A stretch of DNA of 64,000 bases, taken from the NCBI GenBank assembly GCA_017302015.1, contig JAFLEE010000015.1, forward strand, positions 16,176-80,175, given 5' to 3'. The notes beneath the pieces are model-generated. The model saw only the letters and a list, made by a program, of their open reading frames with translations. It was not told where the DNA came from and did not search any database. Both the position numbers and the translations under genes were made by a program. Of the stretch, positions 33,820 to 41,520 are shown one piece after another (positions within the stretch are counted from its first letter, which is position 1; every line of letters starts with the position of its first letter). This stretch comes from Spirochaetota bacterium. GTDB taxonomy: Bacteria > Spirochaetota > UBA12135 > COTS27 > JAFLEE01.

Positions 33820-36510
33820 TTACCTCGCGCACCTCGCCACAAGATCGAAGATCGACCGATAGGGCACCCCCGCGTGGCGGGTGAGCCCGATCTCGCAGCC
33901 GCGGCTGGAAGAGACGCCGTGGCCGCAATCCGCCGGGAGTTGCTCCTTCAAGAAGCGCAGCGCGCTGCGGTTGAGTTCGGGGCGCAGGAAGCCGCGGTCG
34001 CCGGCGAAGGCGCAACAATCGGTATCCACCGGGAAGATCGGCTTGGCGCACAAACGGGCGGCGACCCGTTGCCAGGCGGGTTCGAGGCCCATCTTGCGGT
34101 CGCTGCACGGGATGTGGAAGGCGATGGGTTCCTCGAGGGGCGCCAGGGTCAAGCGGGGAAGCAGGATGCGCTCGAGGAAGGCGATGGGCGCGGTCTCCTT
34201 GGGGAAATGCAGCGCGCAGGGGCTGGTGTCGATGAGGAGCGGCAGGCGGCCGTCTTCCGTGGCCTCGCGGATGGCCTCGACGAGTTCGCGGTGCTTCGCT
34301 TCGCCCTCGGCGGGGAAGCCCTTGCTCTCGAAGGCCTTGCCGCAACATAGGTTGGGCAGGTTCTTGGGCAGGACGGCCTCGAGCCCGGCGCGCTCGAAGA
34401 GGTCGAGGACCGCCTCGGGGGTGGAGACGGCCTTGTCGCCGGAACCGGCCCCGAGGGTGCGCGCCATGCAACTGGGGAAATACACCGCGCGGTCCCCGTG
34501 GGGCCTCGGCTTGGGGACGCGCGCCGCCTTGGGGAGCCCGGGCGCCAAGGCGGTGCCGAGCCTCGCCACCGTCGCCACGGCGGCGAAATTGCCCGCGATG
34601 CTCGCGGCGACCCGGCGCCCCAAGCCCGACCATTCGGTCTGGCGAAGGGCGACGGTGAGTTTGCCGGTGTCGATGCCCACCGGGCAGGCCAGGGCACACA
34701 GGCCGTCGGCCGCGCAGGTATCGATTCCCTGGTAGACGTAGGCGCGGGCCAGCTCCTTGAATCGGGCGGCTTCCGCGGGGATTTCCTGGAGGCGCGCGAC
34801 TTCGCGCACCGAGGCGATGCGCTGGCGCGGGGTGAGGGTGAGGTGGCGGGAGGGGCAACGGGGCTCGCAGAAACCGCACTCGATGCAGGCGTCCACCAGT
34901 TCGTGGGCCGCGGGCATGGGCTTAAGGTTCTTGAGGTGCGCCTCGGGGTCGTCGCTGAGGATGACCCCGGGATTGAGGATGCCCCGTGGATCGATGAGCG
35001 CCTTGAGGCGGCCCATGATGCCGTAGAGGTCTTCGCCCCATTCCCGGGCCACGAAGGGGGCCATATTGCGGCCCGTGCCGTGCTCGGCCTTGAGGGAGCC
35101 GTCCAGGCGCAGGACGAGGGCCGCCACGTCCTCCATGAAGGCGGCGTAGCGCGCCACTTCCGAGGGCCCGCCGAAGGATTGGGAGAAGACGAAGTGGATA
35201 TTCCCCGCGAGGGCGTGGCCGAAGATCACGCCATCGGGATAGCCGTGGCGCGCCATGAGTTCCTGGACGCGCGCGATGCCCTCGGCGAGTCGCTCGATGG
35301 GGAAGGCGACGTCTTCGATGATCACCGTCGTGCCCGTGGGGCGCTTCGCCCCCACGGCCGGGAAGACGCCCTTGCGGATCTTCCAGAACGCCTCGTATTC
35401 GGCGGGGACGCGGGTAAAGGCGGGGGGCGCCAGGAGCGACGGTCCCCCCAGGAGGCCGGCGAGTTCGGCGATTTGCGAGGTGAGGAGTTCCTCGGAGGGG
35501 GCCCGCGTCTCCACCAGGAGGGCCGCGGCGGCCTCCGGGAGGCCCTCGATCATGGCGGGGATCCCCGGCTTTCCCTCCACCGACCTCAGGGCGGGCCGGT
35601 CCAGGAGTTCCGCCGCGGAGACGCTGCGCCCCTGGAGGCGCACCACGGCCTCGCAGACCGCCGCCATGTCGCGGAAGAGGAGCAGCGCGCTGGCCTTGTG
35701 GGGATGCTCCGCCACCGTGCGGTAGGTGATCGAGGAGAGGAAGGCCAGCGTGCCCTCGCTGCCGATCAGGAGGTGGGCCAGCGCGTCCACCGGATCGTCG
35801 AAATCCAGGAGCGCGTTGAGGCCGTAGCCGGTGGTGTTCTTGATCCGGTATTTGTTCCGCAGGCGCTCGGCGAGGGCCGGGGCGCGGACTTCGTCCATGA
35901 GGGCCCGAAGCCCCGACAGCAGGGCCCCGTGCCCGGCGGCCCATACGCGGCGGGAGGATTCGTCCCCGGTATCGAGGACGCTCCCGTCGGTGAACACCGC
36001 GCGGAGCGAGCGCAGCGTGTGGTAGGAGTTCTCGACGATCCCGCAGCACATCCCGCTGGCGTTATTGGCCGCGATCCCCCCGATCATGGCCGCGTCGATG
36101 GAAGCGGGGTCGGGCCCGATCTTCTTTCCGTAGGGGGCGAGGAACCGATTGGCCTGGGAGCCGGTCAGCCCCGGATCGAGGCGGATCCAGGATCCGTCCG
36201 GCGCGACCTCGGCGCGGCGCCAGGCCGTACCCAGGGTCACGAGCACCGAATCGGTGATGGCCTGGCCCGAGAGGCTCGTGCCGGCGGCGCGGAAGGTAAC
36301 GGGCACCCGCAAGGAATCAGCGAGGGTCACGAGGAAAGAGAGTTCCGCCTCATCCTTCACCGCCACGACGATCTTGGGGGTGAGCCGGTAGAAGCCCGCG
36401 TCGGTCCCCTTGGCGAAGGTGGTGAGCGCGTCGGTGGCTACCCGGTCTTTCGGGATTTTTTTCAGCAGGCGGCGGTGGAAACTCGACCAGGGTTCGGGTA
36501 GTTTGGGCAT
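33820..36510 (-). CDS. FAD-linked and Fe-S (GlcD-GlcF fusion type) oxidoreductase, probable D-lactate dehydrogenase
   Basis: Membrane-associated respiratory-type dehydrogenase of 896 aa. The N-terminal half is a PP-loop FAD-binding domain (RVPVTFRAAGTSLSGQAITD; IGGIAANNASGM). It is followed by the FAD-oxidase C-terminal domain (GHALAGNIHFVF; SLKAEHGTGRN). Residues about 540-640 carry two [4Fe-4S] motifs (CIECGFCEPRCPS and CAADGLCALACPVG). The end holds two CCG-type motifs (NLCCGKAF and DTDCCAFAGDRG). This fusion oxidises D-lactate or a similar 2-hydroxyacid and passes electrons to the quinone pool. Length and all cofactor residues are normal. Divergent from the DUF6526-like gene; the tandem hairpin repeats lie directly after its stop. 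Confidence 0.85.
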   Translation of the reverse strand: MPKLPEPWSSFHRRLLKKIPKDRVATDALTTFAKGTDAGFYRLTPKIVVAVKDEAELSFLVTLADSLRVPVTFRAAGTSLSGQAITDSVLVTLGTAWRRAEVAPDGSWIRLDPGLTGSQANRFLAPYGKKIGPDPASIDAAMIGGIAANNASGMCCGIVENSYHTLRSLRAVFTDGSVLDTGDESSRRVWAAGHGALLSGLRALMDEVRAPALAERLRNKYRIKNTTGYGLNALLDFDDPVDALAHLLIGSEGTLAFLSSITYRTVAEHPHKASALLLFRDMAAVCEAVVRLQGRSVSAAELLDRPALRSVEGKPGIPAMIEGLPEAAAALLVETRAPSEELLTSQIAELAGLLGGPSLLAPPAFTRVPAEYEAFWKIRKGVFPAVGAKRPTGTTVIIEDVAFPIERLAEGIARVQELMARHGYPDGVIFGHALAGNIHFVFSQSFGGPSEVARYAAFMEDVAALVLRLDGSLKAEHGTGRNMAPFVAREWGEDLYGIMGRLKALIDPRGILNPGVILSDDPEAHLKNLKPMPAAHELVDACIECGFCEPRCPSRHLTLTPRQRIASVREVARLQEIPAEAARFKELARAYVYQGIDTCAADGLCALACPVGIDTGKLTVALRQTEWSGLGRRVAASIAGNFAAVATVARLGTALAPGLPKAARVPKPRPHGDRAVYFPSCMARTLGAGSGDKAVSTPEAVLDLFERAGLEAVLPKNLPNLCCGKAFESKGFPAEGEAKHRELVEAIREATEDGRLPLLIDTSPCALHFPKETAPIAFLERILLPRLTLAPLEEPIAFHIPCSDRKMGLEPAWQRVAARLCAKPIFPVDTDCCAFAGDRGFLRPELNRSALRFLKEQLPADCGHGVSSSRGCEIGLTRHAGVPYRSIFDLVARCAR

Positions 36511-36676
36511 GGGAGAGGGCTCTTTCTCGCGCGGCGGGCGTGCCCAATTTTACCTTCTGGCGGGGATCCCGGCAGGTGAAAACGGTTGCACGTACGTAAG
36601 CCCCTTCCCGCTCCGTTGCGCCCACGGGGCGCGGGAGGCTCCATCGTAAACTATCCCAACAGAAGGAAACGCCGTT

Positions 36677-37108
36677 ATGAAAGAAAAAGCGCAGAACTAC
36701 AAGAACCACGTCCGCATCGACTGGGTGGCGACCGGCTTCATCGTGCCCGTCGCCCTCGCGGCCCTCCCCATCTCCATCGCGCACCTCGTCCAAGAGCCCG
36801 GGTGGCTCTCCGGGTACCTCGTCCTCGCCGCCTTCGCCGCGGCGCTCTCCGTGTTCAAGATGCGGGGCAACGCCATCCGCGTCCAGAACCGCGTCATCCG
36901 CCTCGAAGAGCGCCGGCGCCTGGAAAAACTACTGAAGGGGCCCCTGGCCAAGAGGATCCCGGACCTCACAACCCCGCAACTCATCGCCATCCGCTTCGCC
37001 GCAGACGCGGAAGTCCCCGGCCTCGTGAAGAAGGCCCTCGCGGGGATGGGGCGGGAAGACCTCAAAAAAGAGATCCGATCCTGGCGGGCCGACCACCTGC
37101 GGGTCTGA
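36677..37108 (+). CDS. DUF6526-like small membrane protein
   Basis: A 143-aa protein with two adjacent N-terminal membrane helices (about residues 17-60: TGFIVPVALAALPISIA and SGYLVLAAFAAALSVF). A cytosolic helical part follows: RVQNRVIRLEERRRLEKLL, then TTPQLIAIRFAADAEVPGLV and RSWRADHLRV. These phrases are characteristic of the DUF6526 family, whose function is not known. AGAAGGA lies before the ATG and a TAAACT -10-like box 24 nt upstream. Divergent from the D-lactate dehydrogenase-like gene with 166 bp between. Confidence 0.75.
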   Translation: MKEKAQNYKNHVRIDWVATGFIVPVALAALPISIAHLVQEPGWLSGYLVLAAFAAALSVFKMRGNAIRVQNRVIRLEERRRLEKLLKGPLAKRIPDLTTPQLIAIRFAADAEVPGLVKKALAGMGREDLKKEIRSWRADHLRV

Positions 37109-37141
37109 AGCGCTCGCCGCGCGGCCCCGATCTGGGCCGGC

Positions 37142-37555
37142 TTATTTGAGTTGGGCGCCCACGCGCTTCTGGAACATCTCGAAGCGCGACTGGGCCAGGA
37201 GGTTTCCGGCGATGAACGCCTCGCCCTCGGCCATGGTGCGCTGCCAGGCGTCGGGGAATTTCGCCTTGAGCCCTTGGCATTTGGCCACGAACCAATAGCC
37301 CTCGCCGCAATTCTTGGCGAAGAGCGGCGCGTCGACCGCGCCGTTATTGGCGATGGAGAACGCCATCTCCCAATAGCTGGTGGCTTGGCGCATATAGGCG
37401 TTCTCTTCCCGCCGCTCGCCGCTGACGACCGCGCGCACCTCGTCGGCGGTCAGGGGCGTCCAGGCGCCGAACCAGGCGCGGGCCTTGCGGCAGACTTCTT
37501 CGCGGCGCAGGTCGTAGAGTTTGAGGATGAGTTCGGCATCGTGGTGGTTGGCCAT
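37142..37555 (-). CDS. Protein of unknown function, 137 aa
   Basis: Soluble, probably all-helical protein starting MANHHDAELILKLYDLRREE. I do not recognise the family. It is rich in Trp and Tyr (ARAWFGAWTP; QATSYWEMAFSI; CGEGYWFVAKCQ) and has three Cys, two of them flanking a GYW motif. A GGAG ribosome site precedes the ATG, and an AT-rich patch with TTAAATATAG lies upstream, so it is very likely expressed. It converges on the DUF6526-like gene with 33 bp between stops. No neighbour suggests a pathway. Confidence 0.65.
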   Translation of the reverse strand: MANHHDAELILKLYDLRREEVCRKARAWFGAWTPLTADEVRAVVSGERREENAYMRQATSYWEMAFSIANNGAVDAPLFAKNCGEGYWFVAKCQGLKAKFPDAWQRTMAEGEAFIAGNLLAQSRFEMFQKRVGAQLK

Positions 37556-37638
37556 GTGGACTCCAAGGATCGGCGGCGTGCGTTCTCGCGCGCCGCGTTT
37601 ACTCTATATTTAACAGAAAGAACGGGCAAAGGAAAGCG

Positions 37639-38652
37639 TCATCTGGGGCCTTCCGCGGCGAGGGCCGCCAGGGAGAGCGCCGCGTAATCGCCGATCTGCT
37701 CGCCGAGGGCCGCGGGCACGAGCCGGCAGACTTCCCGCGCCCGGGGGATGGCCTCGCGGCGGATGACCGCCATCGCCGGCGGCCGCAAAAACCGCTCGCA
37801 GCGCGCGTAGATGCTGCCGATCACGATGCGTTCGGGATTGAGCAGGTCGATGACGAGGGAGAGGCCCTTGCCCAGCATGGTCCCCGATTCCTCCAGGATG
37901 GACCGCGAAAGGGGGTCGCCCTTCCCCGCCGCCTCCGCCACCGCCTTCGCCGTGAGCGCGGACGGGGGGAGCGCGTCGAGGAGGCCCGCCTTCCTTCCCG
38001 CCTTCCGCCATTCCTTGCGCCGGGTCGCTGCCAATTGGGCGATGCCACCCCCGCTGCAGAAGCCCTCGAAAGAACCCGCCTTGCCGAAACCCACGGGGCC
38101 CCGGTCGGCGAGGCGCAGGTGGCCCGCCTCGCCGGCGAGGTCGTTGGTGCCCGAATAGAGCCGGCCATCCAGGATGAGGCCGGCGCCGAGGCCGGTGCCG
38201 AAGGTGAAGAACACCAGATTGCGGCACCCCCGCCCGGCGCCGTACTTCCACTCCGCCACCGCGCAGGCATTGGCGTCGTTCTCGAGGCGCACCGGGGCGC
38301 GGAAACGCTTCGCCGCGAGGGCGACGATGGGCACGCGATCCCAACCGGGCAGGTTCGGGGGGGAGAGGATGAGGCCGCGGCGCGAGTCGAGGGGCCCGCC
38401 GCAGCTGATGCCGATTCCCCCCAGGCCGCCGCGGGCGAGGCCATGGTCCGCCAGCAGGCGTTCCCCGGTCTCGAAGAGGAGCCCCTGGGCGTGCTTCGGG
38501 CCGAGGCGGGTCTCGGTGGGGAAGGACCTGCGCTCGAGGATGCGCACGCCCTTGCCGCCGGAGGCTATTTCCCCGAGGAGGACCGCGCATTTGGTGCCGC
38601 CGATGTCGAAGCCGAGGAGTTTCGGGGGGATGGGTTTGCGTTTAGGCGGCAT
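37639..38652 (-). CDS. ROK family sugar kinase/repressor-type protein without the usual zinc motif
   Basis: Cytosolic protein of 337 aa. The phosphate-binding motif GFDIGGTKCAVLLG is near residue 14, the catalytic-type RLENDANACAVAEW mid-protein, and the second phosphate loop FTFGTGLGAGLILDG follows. It has no N-terminal HTH, so it is kinase-type. The ROK zinc site, normally C-x-C-G-x-x-G-C-x-E after GH, is replaced by GHLRLADRGPVGFGKAGSFE: the Gly and Glu frame remains but the cysteines are gone. ROK kinases phosphorylate glucose, mannose, GlcNAc or ManNAc. A frame opens 45 nt upstream, but MPPKRKP is the more normal start; ribosome site weak. Confidence 0.8.
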   Translation of the reverse strand: MPPKRKPIPPKLLGFDIGGTKCAVLLGEIASGGKGVRILERRSFPTETRLGPKHAQGLLFETGERLLADHGLARGGLGGIGISCGGPLDSRRGLILSPPNLPGWDRVPIVALAAKRFRAPVRLENDANACAVAEWKYGAGRGCRNLVFFTFGTGLGAGLILDGRLYSGTNDLAGEAGHLRLADRGPVGFGKAGSFEGFCSGGGIAQLAATRRKEWRKAGRKAGLLDALPPSALTAKAVAEAAGKGDPLSRSILEESGTMLGKGLSLVIDLLNPERIVIGSIYARCERFLRPPAMAVIRREAIPRAREVCRLVPAALGEQIGDYAALSLAALAAEGPR

Positions 38653-38940
38653 CTTGCATCGACTCCCGATGCCCGGGTCGCCGGGCTTCCCAACCATCGC
38701 GTCATGGAAACTTTTAGAGTCCCCATTTTACCAAGAATCGGACCGCGCTCCCGGGCGGAGGCGGGCGATGCGTGCTCGAAAAAGCTTAACCAGGACATGA
38801 AAAAATGGGGGATCGGTCCCCGCCCCGGGGTCCCCAATTTAAAATTATGCGGTGCCCAGGGCCCACGGTGGCGCGGTGCGGCAACCCGTGTCGACGACCG
38901 GAGACCCGCTAACACAATCCTCATCCCAGGGAGTTCCTCC

Positions 38941-40251
38941 ATGCAAACGACGATCAAGGCGATTCTAGGAGCGATCATGCTGACTTACGGAGCGCTTACG
39001 GCGCAAACCGGCATCTTGAACGTGAAGGATTTCGGGGCGAAGGGAGACCTTAAAACCGACGATTCGGACGCCATCCAAAAGGCTATCGATGCGACCGCGT
39101 GGACCATGGGGGATCCCTCCCAAATCCGGCCGGTCACCGTTTTTTTCCCCCCGGGACACTACCTCGTGCGGAAGACCCTCAAGATCCGCCACGAGAATAA
39201 GAACCTCACCCTCGTCGGCGCCGGGAGCGTTTCCCCGTATGGAGGCCTTCCGGGGGACGATGCCCGCCCGCTTCCCCCGGGGGGCACTCCCTCGACCCCG
39301 GTCCCCTTCGGGCCGACGCAGCTGATCTGGGGCGGGGCGGAGGGGGGCACGCTGTTGGAATGGACTTCCGCCGACGGCGTCGTCCTGCGCCATCTCGCCT
39401 TGATCGGATCCGACAAGGCCGGCACGCTCCTGTCCATCAACTCGGCGCCCGGGACGGGCTCCGGGCTGGGAACGCTGGAGCGTTGCCTCTTCACCCGCGC
39501 CCGCATCGGCATCGAATGCGGCCAGAACGGTATCAACGCCAACGCCGCCGATTTGACGCTCACCGATTTGATGTTCTTCGACCTCGGGGTCGGGTTCAAG
39601 ACGACCCAGTCCCAGAACGTGGACTATTGCTTCATCCGCCCGATGGCCTTCGCCTGCGGGTGCGCCCTCTGGTTCGCCCAAGGCGGGAGCGCCGACGTAT
39701 ACTCCCTCGCGACCCGCCGGACGCCCCTGGTCATCCGCATCGACGGCGGAGGCATCCAGAACGGCACCTTCCATTTCTCCAACTTGCGCGTCGATGTGAA
39801 CTCCGTGGGGACGAACGTGCTCGGCGGGAACCCCTGGAGCCACGAGTACCCGGCCCGGCCGGTCGTGCTCTTGGCGAAGGGCGAGGTCAACGTGAAATTC
39901 ACCTCGCTCTGCGTCATGGGGGAGCGCCGGGATCGGGAAACCCCGATCTTCTCCCTGGACACCCACGCCCAGGTTTCCGTGGAGTCTTCGATGCTCTCCG
40001 GTCCCGTCGCCGTCCTCCGCGGGAAAGCCGGGAACCTCCCGACCTGGATCCAATTCGACCAATGCCGCTTCCGCATGGGCGCCGACCCCCGGGAGATCCT
40101 TTGCGACGAGTTCTCGGGCTACGAACTGCGCAATTGCTCGGTGACCGTGGAGGCGGACCCGTCCAAGGGGAATTACGCGCCGATCGAAAAAACGTTCATC
40201 CCCAGCCTGTCGCGTCTTCCGACCCGGCTCACCCATCCACCCGCGAAATAG
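38941..40251 (+). CDS. Secreted pectate-lyase-superfamily right-handed beta-helix protein
   Basis: Exported protein of 436 aa with a signal peptide (AILGAIMLTYGALTAQ). The mature N-terminus is the signature of the Pectate_lyase_3/GH28-like fold: NVKDFGAKGDLKTDDSDAIQ, followed by VTVFFPPGHYLVRKTLKI. The rest shows the short hydrophobic turns of a parallel beta-helix (LERCLFTRARIGIECGQNG). Such proteins cleave polygalacturonate or other acidic polysaccharides, or are phage-tail-like depolymerases; catalytic Asp residues cannot be assigned by eye. An AGGGAG ribosome site precedes the ATG. Preceded by 288 bp after the divergent ROK gene, including an AT-rich stretch around 38840. Confidence 0.7.
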   Translation: MQTTIKAILGAIMLTYGALTAQTGILNVKDFGAKGDLKTDDSDAIQKAIDATAWTMGDPSQIRPVTVFFPPGHYLVRKTLKIRHENKNLTLVGAGSVSPYGGLPGDDARPLPPGGTPSTPVPFGPTQLIWGGAEGGTLLEWTSADGVVLRHLALIGSDKAGTLLSINSAPGTGSGLGTLERCLFTRARIGIECGQNGINANAADLTLTDLMFFDLGVGFKTTQSQNVDYCFIRPMAFACGCALWFAQGGSADVYSLATRRTPLVIRIDGGGIQNGTFHFSNLRVDVNSVGTNVLGGNPWSHEYPARPVVLLAKGEVNVKFTSLCVMGERRDRETPIFSLDTHAQVSVESSMLSGPVAVLRGKAGNLPTWIQFDQCRFRMGADPREILCDEFSGYELRNCSVTVEADPSKGNYAPIEKTFIPSLSRLPTRLTHPPAK

Positions 40252-40374
40252 GCCCTACCCCGCGGTGGCGGGAAGCTTCCCCGGGCGTTCCACGACTTCC
40301 CAGGAAGGCTCCCCCAAGTTACCATCACGCGAGCGGGTTTCCCCACGGGGCGGCCCCGGGAGCGGTGACCGAAC

Positions 40375-41520
40375 ATGCCCCAGCCCATCCATATCGCCCC
40401 GAAAGTCCAGCACCTCCACGAGACGCTGAAGCAGATCCACGAGAAGATGGCCCACCGCACGGCCGGCTTCTACCAGGATATGGAGGGTTTTTTCCACGTC
40501 AACCACGGCCGCCACCTGGCCGAGATCCGGGCGATCTGCACCGAGATCGAGGGCCATTGCCAGCAGCAGGCCGAACGCCTCATGAAGATCCTCGCCGAGT
40601 TCCGGGAGGAGGGCCCACTGGCGGAGCGGACCCTCGCCTTCATCGACCAGGACCTCGCCAAATTGCAGAAGGCCATCGGCGCCCTGTCGCCCTACCTGCC
40701 CAAACTGAATTTCTCCGACGCCTCCCTCGCCCAGCGCTCCAGCCGCGAGATCACGGCCCTCTTCCTTTCCATCCCCGAAACCCGCGCCTTCCTGGCCAAC
40801 CGGGCCCCAGCAGAAGCTCCCGCGGCGCCTCCGCCGAAATTGGAGATCCTGCCCCCCGATCCCGATAACCTCTACCACAAAGACGAGCGGAAGAAACTGG
40901 GCCTCGACAAGGAGGCGCTCCAGAAGCAGGTGGGGAAGGACCTCGACGCCATCGACCTCATCCTCTACGTCCAGGAGAAGCTCAGGAAGGATATGGAGAC
41001 CCACGACAATGGGATGCTCCAGAAACTGGTGGCGAGCGTGGGCACCCGCCTCTCCATCCTCCTCTTCAAGAAGACCGTCACCCAAGAGGAACTCGTGCGC
41101 CACGGCATCCTCAGCAAGGAACTCCCCAAGCTCGCCATCCGCCACTTCAACGACAAGAACCACTATTCCCTGGGGGCGATCCTCATCTACGTCAGCGATT
41201 TCGCGGCGATCCTCGCCGATATGCGGGAGAGGGCCTACGCGCACCACCAGCGCGACGGCCTGCAATTCGAGACCCTCAAGTCCAAGGCGATGGAGACCCT
41301 GGTCTCGCTGGCGCTCCTCACCGAGGATCCCCCCGTGCTCGACGCCTCCCTCGGGCGCCTCGATACCGTGACGCTCATCAAGAAACTCTACGCGCTCTTC
41401 AACGAGATGTCGGGCGTCTTCTCCAAATCAGGCTACGCCCAGGCGGTGGAGATCCGCACCAGTTTCTCGTATTTAGGGAAAAGCCTGGCGGATTTCAAGG
41501 CGGAACTCACCCATCCCTGA
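40375..41520 (+). CDS. Large coiled-coil cytosolic protein of unknown function
   Basis: Protein of 381 aa with no signal or membrane segment. Residues 1-120 are helical with heptad character (HLHETLKQIHEKMAHRTAGF; RHLAEIRAICTEIEGHCQQQ). A Pro-rich linker (APAEAPAAPPPKLEILPPDP) is near residue 145. The second half is again helical (LDKEALQKQVGKDLDAIDLI; MLQKLVASVGTRLSILLF). I do not recognise a family. It starts without a clear ribosome site, and its last 14 bp overlap the end of the convergent rhamnosidase gene. Long, open and codon-consistent, so very likely a real gene. Confidence 0.65.
   Translation: MPQPIHIAPKVQHLHETLKQIHEKMAHRTAGFYQDMEGFFHVNHGRHLAEIRAICTEIEGHCQQQAERLMKILAEFREEGPLAERTLAFIDQDLAKLQKAIGALSPYLPKLNFSDASLAQRSSREITALFLSIPETRAFLANRAPAEAPAAPPPKLEILPPDPDNLYHKDERKKLGLDKEALQKQVGKDLDAIDLILYVQEKLRKDMETHDNGMLQKLVASVGTRLSILLFKKTVTQEELVRHGILSKELPKLAIRHFNDKNHYSLGAILIYVSDFAAILADMRERAYAHHQRDGLQFETLKSKAMETLVSLALLTEDPPVLDASLGRLDTVTLIKKLYALFNEMSGVFSKSGYAQAVEIRTSFSYLGKSLADFKAELTHP

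Noticed and set aside
33181..33842. Short minus-strand frames inside the tandem repeats (105, 63 and 71 codons)
   Set aside because: They follow the repeat copies, share phrases only because the DNA is repeated, and have no ribosome site or domain.
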